From Toxonevra muliebris (lineage: Eukaryota; Arthropoda; Insecta; Diptera; Pallopteridae): a DNA stretch of 64,000 bases. The position numbers and the translations under genes were made by a program. The stretch lies in assembly GCA_963691655.1 (NCBI GenBank), contig OY829327.1, forward strand, positions 64,058,079 through 64,122,078, in the 5' to 3' direction. Below, one piece after another: positions 53,337 to 63,889 of the stretch. Within the stretch, counting starts at the first letter, position 1. Each line of letters starts with the position of its first letter. Under the pieces are notes generated by a model. It was not told the DNA's origin. It saw only the letters and a program-made list of their open reading frames with translations, and searched no databases.

Positions 53337-54345
53337 CAGGGCCGTAGCCAGAAATTTTTTTCGGGGGCAAATTTTTTTCGGAAGTTTTCATTCGAAGAAA
53401 ATATTCATAAATAATTTTTATCAAACTGATTTTTAAATACAATAAATTAAATCGATGATACATTTGATGGACCCTAGGAAAAATTTTTCGATTTTTTTTA
53501 ATATTAACCTCAAAAAAATGGCCAAAAGTAAAAAAAAAAATTACAGAATAATAAAATTAAATTTTTTCAAATAAATATTATTTAAGGCATTTTTTTTTAT
53601 CGTGAGGGACATAATTTCATTAACTCATTGATTTCCCACTACTGATGATGTACCCAACCTCAAAAAGATTACCAAAAATAGTAGAGGCTAATTTTTTTCA
53701 AATGATCATCATTGGGAATTTGAGCCATTATCAATGATAAGGAACCCGGATGAGGTTGGCTTGAATTCCCTAAATTCGTGAAGTCACAGCATTGAAGAAG
53801 CATTGAGAGATCTTTCTAGTCGTGGTGCTCTGATTGCCTCCTAAAACTGCATGGGTTTTGCTAATAAGATGGAGTTTTTGCGAAAGAATTTTTCACGTTG
53901 AACACGAATCTGAGGTCACGTTTTAGGAAAAAAATGGGGTTCAAGCAAGTCTAATTTTACAAGGATCCGATAATTTTTTCTATTTCTATTAATTTTTAAA
54001 CTTTTCAAACTGATTCAGGACGGAACTTTAAATCAAAAAGAGTTACTGACCTAGAAAAACTATGAATGCAGGAGTGCTCAGTATCACCTTCTCTTTTTGT
54101 CTCATGTTGAATAAAACAAATCGGATTTGATCGCATAGTGTAACTAAGATTTCAAATTTATTTTTTATATTTGACTTTTTAGAAAAAAAACCGATGGAAG
54201 TAAAAAATATCGTTAAATAGATTTTATATTGACTTTTTTCCATCCATTGGCAATTAATCTCAAAAATTAGAATAAAGTTTCCACATTTCGGGGGGGGGGG
54301 GGAGGGGGGCAGGACCCCCAAAACCTCCCCCTAAATACGGCATTG
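53337..54345. mobile_element. hAT-like element inserted in the RNase H domain of LINE D
   Basis: Flanks cgcaggcg (53329-53336) and cgcaagcg (54346-54353) match at seven of eight. The ends cagggccgtagccagaaa and, complemented, caatgccgtatttaggggg share the gccgta core. A G12-type run lies at 54289-54302. Joining the two LINE flanks gives continuous RNase H sequence, which proves the limits. No transposase frame inside. Confidence 0.85.
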
Positions 54346-54960
54346 CGCAAGCGAATAAACGGTGCCTGCATCTATATTCTCTCGGACAGCCAAGCAGCTC
54401 TACAAGCTCTTAGCTAATATAGCCTAAAATCAAAAATTGTGTGGGAGTGCTTTGAGCTCCTTTCAGCCCTATCCACCAGGAACAAGGTTACACCGGCATG
54501 GATACCGGATCATGAAGGATTTAAAGGAAATGAAAAGGCGGACAGCTTAGCAAAAAGGGGGGCACTTAGGTCCTTCGGGGCCTATGAACCTTTTTGTGGT
54601 GTGTCATCGAATCACATCCAAACAATAATAATGGATTGGGAAACTAAGGCTCTAAAAGACTATTGGTCCGGACTTAACGGTCTCCGTCAGGCTAATAGAC
54701 TTATTAACCCAATTACCATTAACTCTAAATACATAATCCAATTAAACAGAAATGAAATTCGAACCCTTGCAGGGCTTTTTACAGGACACTGTCTTTTTAA
54801 GTATCATCTAAAGAAAATGGGTATTTCGCAATGCGATTAATCTATGTAATGAAGACTTGGAAACGGCTGAACATGTACTATGTGCATGTCCAGCTGCCGC
54901 GAGGCTCAGATTGCTGTACCTTGGAAAGGGACTCTTGTGACTTCTGAGATATGCGGCATT
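54346..54960 (+). pseudogene. LINE copy D, rest of RNase H and zinc region
   Basis: CIYILSDSQAALQALS has the third catalytic aspartate. From 54439 the frame is open: WECFELLSALSTRNKVTPAW, then IPDHEGFKGNEKADSLAKRG, where DH replaces the usual GH and the final aspartate (KAD) is kept. YEPFCGVSS and LAGLFTGHCLFKYHLKKMGI follow, and after a shift NLCNEDLETAEHVLCACPAA, a damaged zinc motif. The C-terminus and 3 prime part continue to the taa repeat near 55047. Confidence 0.9.
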
Positions 54961-55062
54961 AAACCTAATGCAATTCTTAGATTCGTCAGTAGTCTTAATT
55001 TAGAATTGTGTTAAAAACAAGGGCTGCACAAAAGATCAACATAATCTAATAATAATAATACC

Positions 55063-55675
55063 TCGAAACTCACTTCCAAAAAATGTAGTGTTAAAGACCA
55101 CATAAAACTGGTTATATCTTCGAAAAGTTAAAAAAAAAAGTTTGTTCACATGTGTTCATGTAAAAAAAATTTGGTTTCATGGGATATTTTTGATATATTT
55201 GCAAAAATATGTGTACGACTGTAACGTTAAAGACCAAAAAATTGGCCATATGCGTTCGGCTGCCGAAAAGTTACTAGGCTATAATACTCGATGCATTAAT
55301 CTGTTGTACGACCAAGTTTGTCTGTTTTCAAGCACAAGAAAAGAGAGGCAGAAAGACATGAGCGGGAATTAAATTTTTCCAAAAAAAAAAACACGCCTGA
55401 AGACGAAAATCTGCAGAAATTTTGTGCATTTTTTGCTTTCATTTTTGGAATTCTATTATGTTCGGTCAAGTCCAAAAATGCAATAAAAAAAATGACCAAA
55501 ATGGTGATTCCGATACTCTTTCTAAAAGGTACCGATATGCATTCATAGATTCTCTAAGAGGGCGGGAGGGGAACGATAGTTCCCCTCTAATTTTATTTTT
55601 TTTTGATTCAAGACAACGATCAAATGCAACGATCAATTCAAACTCCTTCTAATCGACACAGTTCTAAAAAAATAT
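55063..55675. other. Unassigned stretch
   Basis: Short frames at 55142-55652 overlap on both strands, share no motif and are Lys/Phe-rich. A poorly conserved gggaacg...gttccc hairpin is near 55569-55586. Confidence 0.4.
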
Positions 55676-55978
55676 GAATTCTTTAAAGGAAGACTTTTTG
55701 TATATTAACAAAAATAAAAGACGGACTGAAAAACTTAATTTTATATACTTTAAAGACTTACTAGACTTCTGTGCTTCCTGTAGTTTTGAGGAAGAGTGTG
55801 AAGAGATGGCAGACCACTTTTTTAGTGTCTGCCCCGGTTTCTGTCCAATCAGAGTAAGCTTATTTGGTACTAGAGTGTTGGGAGACGAACACCTTAGCTC
55901 TTTAACACCGCAGGATCTACTAAGATTTATTAATAAATCTGGTAGATTTAAAGAAGAAGCAAAAAGGAACAGGATATA
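55676..55978 (+). pseudogene. LINE C-terminal zinc region
   Basis: An open frame of 101 codons. It has FCASCSFEEECEEMADHFFS and VCPGFCPIRVSLFG, giving a CxxC...H...C arrangement, then EHLSSLTPQDLLRFINKSGR near the stop. The same arrangement closes LINEs D and the fragment at 31311. The polymerase is absent: a 5 prime-truncated copy of another subfamily. A GC-poor 3 prime part with tatataagactacg follows. Confidence 0.75.
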
Positions 55979-56203
55979 GTACAATGGACGTAATGAATGA
56001 CTCGTCGTTTTGCCATTTCCAAGAATTGATACTATACGGCCTCCATCAATGGCCTATATAAGACTACGAGATCTTTTATTCTTTGTATTTGTAAAGAAAA
56101 TATATATTTTAAGTAAATTTTGAGAGCAACAGCAAAAAATTCAACTTTTTTAATTTGTTATTATATTCACTAATATTCATGTATATTCACTTAAACATAT
56201 TCA

Positions 56204-56455
56204 ATGAGTAAAAAGTTACATTTCCTAACATTAATTGAGATTTTTATGGAAAGAAAAGTCAGCTCGCCCAACAATTTGCCCAGCTCCCCCAATGTTTTGT
56301 TCGGGCTAACGCCTTACACTGCGCTTTTCCGTTACCCATCCCTTCGAAAAATTAAATCCATTTCTGGAAGAAACTCGGCAAAAGATAAACCCGAAAATTC
56401 TGACGAAGAAAAAACCTCAGCATCGTTTTTCGATGATGAACGACTATTAAGATAA
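56204..56455 (+). CDS. Unassigned 83-residue frame
   Basis: ATG at 56204, stop at 56453-56455. The middle (SSPNNLPSSPNVLFGLTPYT, then ALFRYPSLRKIKSISG) and the acidic end (KPENSDEEKTSASFFDDERL) are GC-richer and more protein-like than neighbouring frames. LTPYTALF resembles the TPY.ALFG stretch near the end of retrotransposon integrases, which would make it a mobile-element scrap. A host exon is the alternative; I cannot decide. Confidence 0.3.
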   Translation: MSKKLHFLTLIEIFMERKVSSPNNLPSSPNVLFGLTPYTALFRYPSLRKIKSISGRNSAKDKPENSDEEKTSASFFDDERLLR

Positions 56456-57217
56456 TTATCTCATTAAATAAATTCTTTAAACAAATTTAATTATTAGTTT
56501 CAATTAATATAAATAAGTTTAATGAATTTACTTTGTTATTATATATTATAATTATACTTGTAGTTATATAAGGTAGGCATGATTATTGCTGGATTCAGTA
56601 GACTTTTTATCGAATGTTCTCTACGCCACATGTGTTTTTTGTTGAACAAGCTAGCTGCACAAAATTCAATTCTGCAGATCAGAAAAAAAAATTGTTACCA
56701 TTTATTGGAAATACTTCTAAACTAAGAATTTGAACAATTTTGTTGGTCTTATGCGGCTAAGTATTGAGTTATAGTCATTGAAAGCCATAATAAATAAATA
56801 CAAATTAAGTGGTTCTTTGGTTGGCAATAAGCTAAAATTTTGTACATTTTCAAAGATTTTTTTAATATTTTAAATAAACTTTAGAATCTTTTTTTCAATG
56901 GATTTTAGAGTTAAAGTCAGTTTCTGATGTATTTAGTATAAAACCTGAATATAAGCTCTGTGTTTTTTTATATTCAGAAAATATGTCTTAAAGATGTAGT
57001 CTGGTGTTCGAATTACATCAAAATTGTCCACTCGCTTATCCAGTTCCTTCAAGGAATTTATAGGAGGCATTATTATCTTCTAAAGTTTTGCACTAGTAAT
57101 CTTAGAGAATATATCCCATTTTATTTTCTATGGATTTCTAAAGGGGATTGAAGCTTTTGGTGTCAGAGTCAAATTGAAAATTGTCCAACTATGATAAGTA
57201 ATATTTAGCACTTCCTC
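56456..57217. other. Unassigned stretch
   Basis: AT-rich, no motif, no repeat copy recognised. Confidence 0.45.
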
Positions 57218-57560
57218 TCACCCTGTGTTATTTACTGAGCTAGGAGATCTAAAAGTTGGAGTATTTCCCTTATTAAATACTGTAAGATTGGAATTACTAA
57301 GAAAATCAAAAAGTGACTCACCTCTGACATTATCCTCAGTATATGCTTTGCATAGTGTATGCTTTGCGTTGGCGTCACATCCTAGGAGTAGTTTAGTACC
57401 CTTCGCGTTTAGACTGGACGTAAACGACGCAACCTCTTCCGGTGGTGCGTTCCTGTTATGCACCATGTATGCTGATAATATGATCTGGTCCGCTGGGCAC
57501 CTCGATTTTAACGACTGTTAAATCGCCTGTGCTGTGCTAAGGTCAAAGAAAAGCATCAAT
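57218..57560 (-). pseudogene. LINE endonuclease fragment (R1/LOA-like)
   Basis: The minus frame reads DLTVVKIEVPSGPDHIISAY, then MVHNRNAPPEEVASF and KLLLGCDANAKHTLCKAYTE, followed by RGESLFDFLSNSNLTVFNKG and TPTFRSPSS. AY...D...PP.E, GCDANAHH (catalytic Asp and Asn) and RGE.L.EFL..N.L...N.G..PTF are the standard order. Only the middle of the endonuclease remains. Confidence 0.9.
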
Positions 57561-57572
57561 TGATTTTTTAAC

Positions 57573-57806
57573 TAAGGGGCATATTATGTAACGCAATTTT
57601 TGACCTAACACATCGTAACAAAAAAAATTACAATATCACACAAAATGATCCATAAGTGTAATTTTGAAGTTATCTGTATTCGATAGTGTAAAAACGACGT
57701 TACGTAATGCGGTCGATGATCTCCCTCTCCATGTAACACTTCGTAACAAATCGTCTGACCCCCCACATCCCCCCTCGCGCGTTATGTAATATGTGGACGG
57801 CCCTTA
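57573..57806. mobile_element. Short non-autonomous DNA element, gggccgtcca ends
   Basis: Left taaggggc...atattatgtaacgc and, complemented, right taagggccgtccacatatta with cataacgc are inverted. Inside, atgtaacacttcgtaacaaa and cctaacacatcgtaacaaaa face each other. Gggccgtcca..aatta.gtaacgc ends are frequent in insect MITEs. It lies between two minus-strand LINE pieces that may be one LINE. Confidence 0.6.
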
Positions 57807-57839
57807 AGATGCAACCTTAGTGTGTAGTGTTATATAATT

Positions 57840-57980
57840 TTACAGCTTCAGCCCCGTTCCCTGATGGCTTGAAAATTAGCTTGGCGTACCTAACACCAAA
57901 CCGCATCTTATTGTCCATAGTGACCAATATCCTCGCAAATTCCTCATTTATTAGGCATGTTCCAGAATTCACTTCACTTT
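57840..57980 (-). pseudogene. Minus-strand coding scrap upstream of the LINE endonuclease
   Basis: The frame NSGTCLINEEFARILVTMDN then KMRFGVRYAKLIFKPSGNGA is open for 43 codons and GC-richer than its surroundings. Position, just before the MITE and the endonuclease piece on the same strand, suggests the same LINE, but no motif proves it. Confidence 0.35.
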
Positions 57981-58434
57981 TATTTTCTTACTCGTTGTTC
58001 AAAGTGAATTTCGAACGAATTCGCATGTTCTAAAAACCGAATTTACCAAAAAAAAAAAATGATTTAAATTAACTTTAGCAGCAACAAGTTAAATAAATTA
58101 ATATAAAAAATATGAATGAAAATAAAAATTTCATGGCGAAAGCATAAGAACTCCTGCCAAGTTTATGAAGAAGCATTAAGACATCTTCTTGAGAAAGTAT
58201 TTCCTCGACAACATGTCCGATTGCTTGGCAGCCAGTCCAAAAAATCTGCAAGATTGCCCAAACTCCACGGGGTGGGTAAGAGTCCAGCTGGGTTAGTAAG
58301 AGTCCAGCCTTAATTCTATTTCGGTGAGAAAGTGGTTTCAAAAGGGCACTATAGCGCTCTTTCTGACTCACAGTCGGTCTGCTGTGGGTCAGCCTCCTTA
58401 ACCAACCAACCAGCCTACCAAAAGTAGAAACACT
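57981..58434. other. GC-richer unassigned stretch
   Basis: Around 58150-58420 composition is closer to 45 percent GC. It has a doubled gtaagagtccagc (58277-58312) and ccaaccaacca (58402-58412). The opposing frames at 58075-58371 and 58116-58313 have no motif. It may be LINE untranslated sequence. Confidence 0.35.
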
Positions 58435-58476
58435 ATGGCGACAATTGAAAACGGACCTGTATCTGATTGGAAAAAG
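58435..58476 (+). other. Possible first coding exon of 14 codons
   Basis: An ATG in a fair context (cactatgg) begins MATIENGPVSDWKK, and the last codon is followed by a donor-like aag|gtaatt. Composition differs from the flanking AT-rich DNA. No second exon could be traced within 1 kb; it may be a host or transposon exon, or chance. Confidence 0.2.
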
Positions 58477-58914
58477 GTAATTTTATACACATATTTTTGT
58501 ATGCATTTTTCTAATTAAACACATCAATAAGTTTGGATGGATTAGAAGACAAATATTAGGAAGAAAATAGCGAAGGTGTTACAGGTACTGCACAGTTTGG
58601 TCCCCCTTCCACTTTTGAAATTAGCTAACTGCAAACGAATCAAAGTCAGCGAAGCAGAGTTCAAGTAACTAGAAAAATCAGATTTGTGTGACTTTGTAAC
58701 TCACAAAACAAAAAACCATTCGAATCTGTCAAAATATGTTCACACTTTTTCGAAAATGAATTCGAAGTGATTTCAAATCACTTCAGTGCAATCAAAGTGA
58801 AATAGTTGTGAATGTAAGTATAATTCAAATTTAATTTTAGAAAACGATTTGCGCAAACTCTCAAATCTTTACTTTATTATATTTTTTTATTTGACTAAAA
58901 ATGGGATCTTCATT
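58477..58914. other. Unassigned stretch
   Basis: No motif. Some gaagt/aagtg words repeat near 58745-58805 (cttcgaattcatttt-type) without clear structure. Confidence 0.4.
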
Positions 58915-59310
58915 AAGAAGTTTGTTTATTTCAGCAGATACGAATTTTATGTCTGATGCAAAGTTGTTAATCACAAAGAGATAAACAATATACACTTTAC
59001 CTCCAACTCTTACCCTTCGTCTTGAAAATGGGATTTTAAACCCCCTTTTTCCATAAATGGCAGATAAAAAAACACCGTTGAGAAAACTATTAAAATGTTT
59101 TTGGAGAAAATGTGTCTTGTTAAAAATTGAGAAAGGTCCTAGAACATTATTTACTTATTTACATAAGTAAATAATGGAATCGTGTGTTTGTTGTTGTAAT
59201 TACATTAGGCTTTAATGTGGAGCCAAGAAAGTTTAAAAAAAAAATTTAACTGGTTTAAAAAAAAAATTTTGGGATTGAACCACGGGTCGAATTTTTTGTT
59301 TAAATCACCC
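58915..59310. repeat. Element R, copy 2 (one arm deleted)
   Basis: Matches the complement of 13700-14200: cagatacgaattttatgtct, aaagagataaacaat, accgttgagaaaact, ttgttgttgtaattacatta, ggctttaatgtggagcca and ttgaaccacgggtc in order. Fills in the sequence missing around 13900 in the other copy only partly. Confidence 0.7.
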
Positions 59311-60269
59311 CTATATAAGCATTCCCTGTTTTATTACTACCATATATGTTTGTTTACTTTTTTTTCAAATTGTTAATATTTTTAGAAGAATTTGATTACA
59401 AAATTTTTTAAGCCGTGGCAACTCTGATGACAATACATATGTATATTATAGCAGATTTAAAAAAAGTGAACGTCTGAAGAAAGAAAACAATTTTCGCTAG
59501 CAAACGAAACAAAAACAACACTAATAAATAAAATATATAGAATACTCCGATTCGATTTTTCCCTTGCCCAGTTTCAGTACTTTTGTGTCTCTGTGTATTA
59601 GGGTGGCCCTTTATTTCAACTTTCTAAGAGTAAAGCTCCCACACGCCTATCTTATTTCAATTAATTAAGAAATGAAGAATCGGAGAATTGCGAGGCGGGC
59701 CTCATCGAGATTGAAGTTATACATTGTCGCCCGAAAAGTCATTTTTTCAGATAAACCAATTTTTTGTTCTTGAACAACACTTTTCCATGAAGAAATAACA
59801 GCGAGATGGTTACCCAGAATTGTTAGAGTTAACAATGATTTATGTATATATTCAAGATATACCTGTTTTAAGAGCAGAACAAATTTATCACCCACCTCGG
59901 ATGATAACAATGTTCCAACAGCGATTACGACAAATAAAGTTTACAGTCTTTTCAACAAGAGCGTGTTAATTGTACGAACAACTTTAAGTATCAAGTTGAA
60001 CTTTATTTTCAACATTCAACATTGCGAATGGCGCTGTATAACCTTTCAAACAATCGCAATTATAATTTCGTTGTATGAGCAATTTTTCAAATCGTACTCC
60101 GTATATACACAACGTTTTTAAGCTGCCATTCTTTGCTCACATCCAAAGGAATCCAAAATGTCCTAGGAAGGTGCTGCAAATATCTTGAGAAGTTGAAGGC
60201 ATTCGTAAAGAAATTGAAATAGCTTTTTTAAGACCCCAGAATGTTTACGACTTACCAAATCATTGTGCT
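59311..60269. other. Unassigned stretch left of a Tc1 remnant
   Basis: The 81-residue minus frame at 59665-59910 has no known motif. 60010-60269 may hold the decayed N-terminal part of the transposase that follows, but I could not align it. Confidence 0.4.
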
Positions 60270-61041
60270 TTTAGAGGAACATCAAAGCAACAGGATTCGG
60301 TGATAGCATGAGTTTTTGAAGCCAATTCTACCATTACACTTGAAGCAGCCCAACAAAAACTGGCGCTGAAGGTCACTAATATATCCCTTAGTATAATCCA
60401 AAGTCGTTTAAATGAATTACAAATTGAATTCTCTTACTGACGGCAAAACAAACAAAAAAATGGCAAGAGTGGGGTGTCGAACATATGGATAATGATTGGA
60501 GCGATGTGGCTTTACAGACGAATCTTTTTTATGGACCGCAGGTACCATAAAACGTGCATTATCCTAAGGGCAGTAAGATGCTTCTGAGATTAGTGAAGCA
60601 TCCAGGAAAAGCTCATGTTTGGGGATGCTTTTCAAGACAGAGTTTCGACAGGATAATCATGATTACGAGAAATTTGGATATCCATAATCCATTTATATCA
60701 ACATCGACTCTTATCTTCTGCCAATAACTGGTTTGGGAAAGGAAATCGAAATTGAGTGCTTTAAGAGGGCAGGACCCTAAACATCAAAGTCACTTGTGCA
60801 GTAAGTGAAAAGAGGAAAATAAGAATTTTGAACTGCGCCTCTCAATCTCCAGATGCAAGCCACATTGAAAATTTTTTAGCAATTATTAAGCTTGAGATAA
60901 GCAGAAAATATGTTAAAGCATTGCCCAATTGAAACTACAGATTAAGTCAAAATGGCGGTGTTTGCCGCAATCGTACGCCGAAAAGCTAGAGATAATATGA
61001 CCTCGCGTTACCACGAAATTACACAAAATTTTGGTAACTAG
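60270..61041 (+). pseudogene. Tc1/mariner-superfamily transposase remnant
   Basis: A helix-turn-helix-like FEANSTITLEAAQQKLALKV is followed, across shifts, by DVALQTNLFYG / GFTDESFLWTAG (first catalytic aspartate in FTDES), then KHPGKAHVWGCFSRQSFDRI, DPKHQSHLCSKWKEENK and SQSPDASHIENFLAIIKLEI, the typical PDLNPIEN.W region with the third acidic residue (E of IEN region). LRGQDPKH replaces the usual EDNDPKH, so the second catalytic aspartate is damaged. The tail is QNGGVCRNRTPKS-like in a shifted frame. Many stops. Terminal repeats were not found. Confidence 0.85.
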
Positions 61042-61580
61042 ACAGACAGTATATTGATATGTCAGCACATTGGCAAATTATATTGGAAATGGAATTAAAA
61101 ACTTGAGAAAACAGTTGTCAATGACGGTATAGAGAGAATTGTGAAACTCATTCAGGAATACAACAACATTCTCACAAAAGATGAAAGCGAAAACTATTTG
61201 TTTTACAAATAGTTGCCGGAGACCGAAAAATCTACCCAATTGTTACTGTGAATACAGGAATGAATTTCGTTGAAATTTTAAATTCCAAATTTAGGTAGAC
61301 ATACGACTATCGAATCGAATTTCGTTTTTGATAGATTATAAGTTTGGAGTAGAAGAAGAATTTTTGTGTGTGTTTTGTGAAAATAAAAATAAATTGAAAT
61401 AACGTAAGTGTAGGTAATTCGGATCGATTTTTGCAAGGGAAACTTTGAGCGATAAAAATAAGAATTACAGATTTATGAAAAAAATGTTTTAATACAAAAT
61501 TAAAGCATATTTCTTCTTCTTTTAAAGTTGTTAACTACAAAAAAAGACAAAACATAACTTTTTTTTTAAAGTTACTTAGA
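61042..61580. other. Unassigned stretch with a short dispersed motif
   Basis: Near 61411 gtaggtaattcggatcgatt matches words at 3735 and 15340. No gene. Confidence 0.4.
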
Positions 61581-61888
61581 CTGTGGTTATATGGCGAGTA
61601 TGCTCGGCGAACACCATGAAATTGTTGTTGCACCAAACACAAAGAGAGAAGCTTTCACTCTCACACCGAACACGATATGCTCGGTGTATTGTACACCGAG
61701 CACGCCGAGTATTCAGGGTGGCAATGAGTTATTTTACAAAACAGTATCATTACATGTAAAATAATATTAAACAAACGACTATATTTTGACAAAAAACAAT
61801 TTTGCAACTTGCTGAATGTAATCACCTTGACCGAGCACGGGAGAAAATGTCTTGTGTTCGTCGAACACCGAGCACCAATATAACCAGG
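61581..61888. mobile_element. MITE with accgagcac-rich arms
   Basis: Left ctgtggttatatggcgagta then gctcggcgaacacc, right gaacaccgagcaccaatata then accag. The complement of the right end, ctggttatattggtgctcgg, pairs with the left. Centre contains a tight palindrome gctcggtgtattgtacaccg. No target duplication found. Related to no other sequence in the window. Confidence 0.6.
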
Positions 61889-62123
61889 CGTTTAGGCAAC
61901 ATCACCTCGAAAAAAATGGATTGCATGTAATTCGGATCGATGATGTATGTAATTCGGATCAGCAAAGTTTATAGCAAATTATCTTTAATTTGAGGCTTAT
62001 TTAGATGCAAAATATAAATTTGGTGCTTAAAGAAAATATATATATAAAAAAAATTTGTGTATGTATGCGTAAATACATACACACACATACATACAAATTG
62101 TGGTCCAAATCTACGTATTTTCC
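61889..62123. other. Unassigned, with taattcggatc repeat and a tac/cac microsatellite
   Basis: Tgtaattcggatc occurs twice (61926 and 61948). A catacacacacatacatac run lies near 62078-62097. Confidence 0.45.
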
Positions 62124-62310
62124 TTATGTAATCATATACCGTTTGTCCGATTTTAGTGAAATTTGGTGTAAAGATGCATTTGTGTGAATGTCAAGTTGTG
62201 GGCTAAAAAATTCGACCGCATCTCAAAGTTGGCGTGACATTTTTGCAAAAATCTAATATCTTCGAATATCATATCAAGCTAAATTAATAAAATTTGATAT
62301 GCAGACTTAC
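62124..62310. repeat. Dispersed repeat shared with 14826-15010
   Basis: Same orientation and word order as the first copy (taatcatataccgtttgtcc, tgtaaagatgcatttgtg, tctcaaagttggcgtgac, atcttcgaatatcatatcaa). Ends not defined. Confidence 0.7.
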
Positions 62311-63045
62311 TAGTTCCACACCTAACTAATTCTTAATTATGGGCCTACTTATGGTTGTATCAAAATTAGGGGAAGAGGCTGTGGCTGGGCGATAGATGCG
62401 AATATATTAAAAACAAAAGTATGGGACTGTGCAATCTTACGTAGGAGCAATAGCGGATCTAAGGGGCGTAGGAAAGGGGAAAGGATTTGGGGTTAAATAC
62501 CCCTAACCTCTCTCCCAACTTCCCCCTAACCTCGCCCAATTCCACCTTAACTACCCCTCCCAACTCCCCACCCCATATTTATGTTGTTTAAGGAATTGTT
62601 CGAGTTTACTTTTAAAAAATTTGATTCAGAATGTTTTCACACAATTTCTTGGATATGTCCAAATAAATTTCTCTAAGAAGAAGCAAGAAAATGATTAAGA
62701 TAGGGAAGACTATACCGCTTCCGAACGAAATTAATAGTTGCGCATACTGAATTTCAACTTCAAGGCGTTTGAGGGTTACCTAGAAGTTGTTAGATGGAGT
62801 TGAAGTTTTGCTCAGCCATGTTTTTTCTTAATTGGAACCAGATTAGTGCAAGGGAGTAGCAACATTTTTACTTTAAAGAAGTACCTAAAGCTAAGGTCCA
62901 CCCTACTGTGTACATACTTTCATACGCGTCGAGTTGTGTTCGTTGTTTACATTTTTTAGAAGTAGATTTTTTATTGTCTTCTACCTTCAAAGCGTGCAAT
63001 GCAAACGCTACTCGTTTTTGAATAGACGTTGACATTGCCGCTCCT
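62311..63045. other. Unassigned stretch with a C-rich tract
   Basis: 62500-62573 is a pyrimidine-rich tract built on cccctaac and caactcccc words. No gene. The minus frame 62868-63197 of 109 residues has no motif and overlaps the inverted repeat to its right. Confidence 0.4.
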
Positions 63046-63545
63046 TTTTGAATAGGATAACAGTTACTTAAAGAATTGTAACATATAACAACAATAAAAC
63101 TTTTGCAATTAGCGTGAAAAATTTTTAAATTTAATTGTAACTTGTTACTTAGGGATTTTCGATGCCGATGATTCAGAATCTGCCAACAGTTTTTCAAAAT
63201 TCAAAATGGTGGCTCCAATATGCCGGAAGATTTCTTAAAAACCGTTCGGGTTTGGTTGAAACTTGTTACTCAGGCATTTTTCAGCGCTAAGTTTCAAGCA
63301 AATCTGAATATTTTTTAAAAATCCTTCCACCATTTTGGAACCGTCATTTTAAATTTTGAAAATGTGATATCAGATTCAGTATCATATCTGTAGTCATATT
63401 TGAAATCAACGATCACAAAAAATCCTTATGCACTAATTTTTATGCAGTTTAATACATTTAAAAAAGTTGTTGCTAATTGCAAATGTTGTTATATGTTAAA
63501 ATCCTTTAAATAACTATTATCTTATTCAAAAAGAAGCTGTTGAAG
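63046..63545. repeat. Inverted repeat, arms of about 65 bp
   Basis: Ctttttgaataggataacag at 63046 and gttgttatatgttaaaatcc at 63485 belong to arms that are complementary through aacatataacaaca and ttgcaattagc. The spacer of about 370 bp holds the diffuse aattcaaaatggtggctcca repeat. A second partial arm (ttgttgttatatgttaatat, 63551-63575) follows. It could be a decayed MITE. Confidence 0.55.
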
Positions 63546-63889
63546 TTTTATTGTTGTTATATGTTAATATCCTTTAAAAAAAACTGTTATTTTTAGCCCT
63601 CTATAACTTCGGAACAATGGCTAGGCTCAAGATAGAACTTTCATAATATTTATGTCCCTTAATATAGAACACTTTACCATATGTAACCGTTCAAAATTCG
63701 AATACCCAAAAATTTTCAAATTTGGCAGTTCATATTTTTGGACTAACTATTAATGTTGTCACTTAACATCATATGTGCTAATGAGCCTGATGAATAAAAA
63801 AGAACAATTCCTTATTTTCATACGAATAAAACATTCAAGCAATTTCTGCTAAACAAAAGATAGCTCTGACTTGAATGTACTTCATTGCG
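63546..63889. other. Unassigned stretch
   Basis: Apart from the third arm copy near 63551 nothing is recognised. Confidence 0.4.

Larger units (their letters stand above)
49322..55062 (+). mobile_element. RNase H-bearing LINE, copy D, best preserved element
   Basis: Base composition jumps at about 49320. Two ORFs follow: an ORF1 with a DUF4780-like part and an ORF2 with endonuclease, reverse transcriptase, RNase H and a C-terminal zinc region, ending in a taataataataata tail (49.32-55.06 kb). A SINE (51170-51462) and a hAT (53337-54345) interrupt it, and most of the endonuclease is deleted. The domain order and the CPQGGVLSALLW motif suit the R1/LOA-like LINE groups. Confidence 0.85.
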
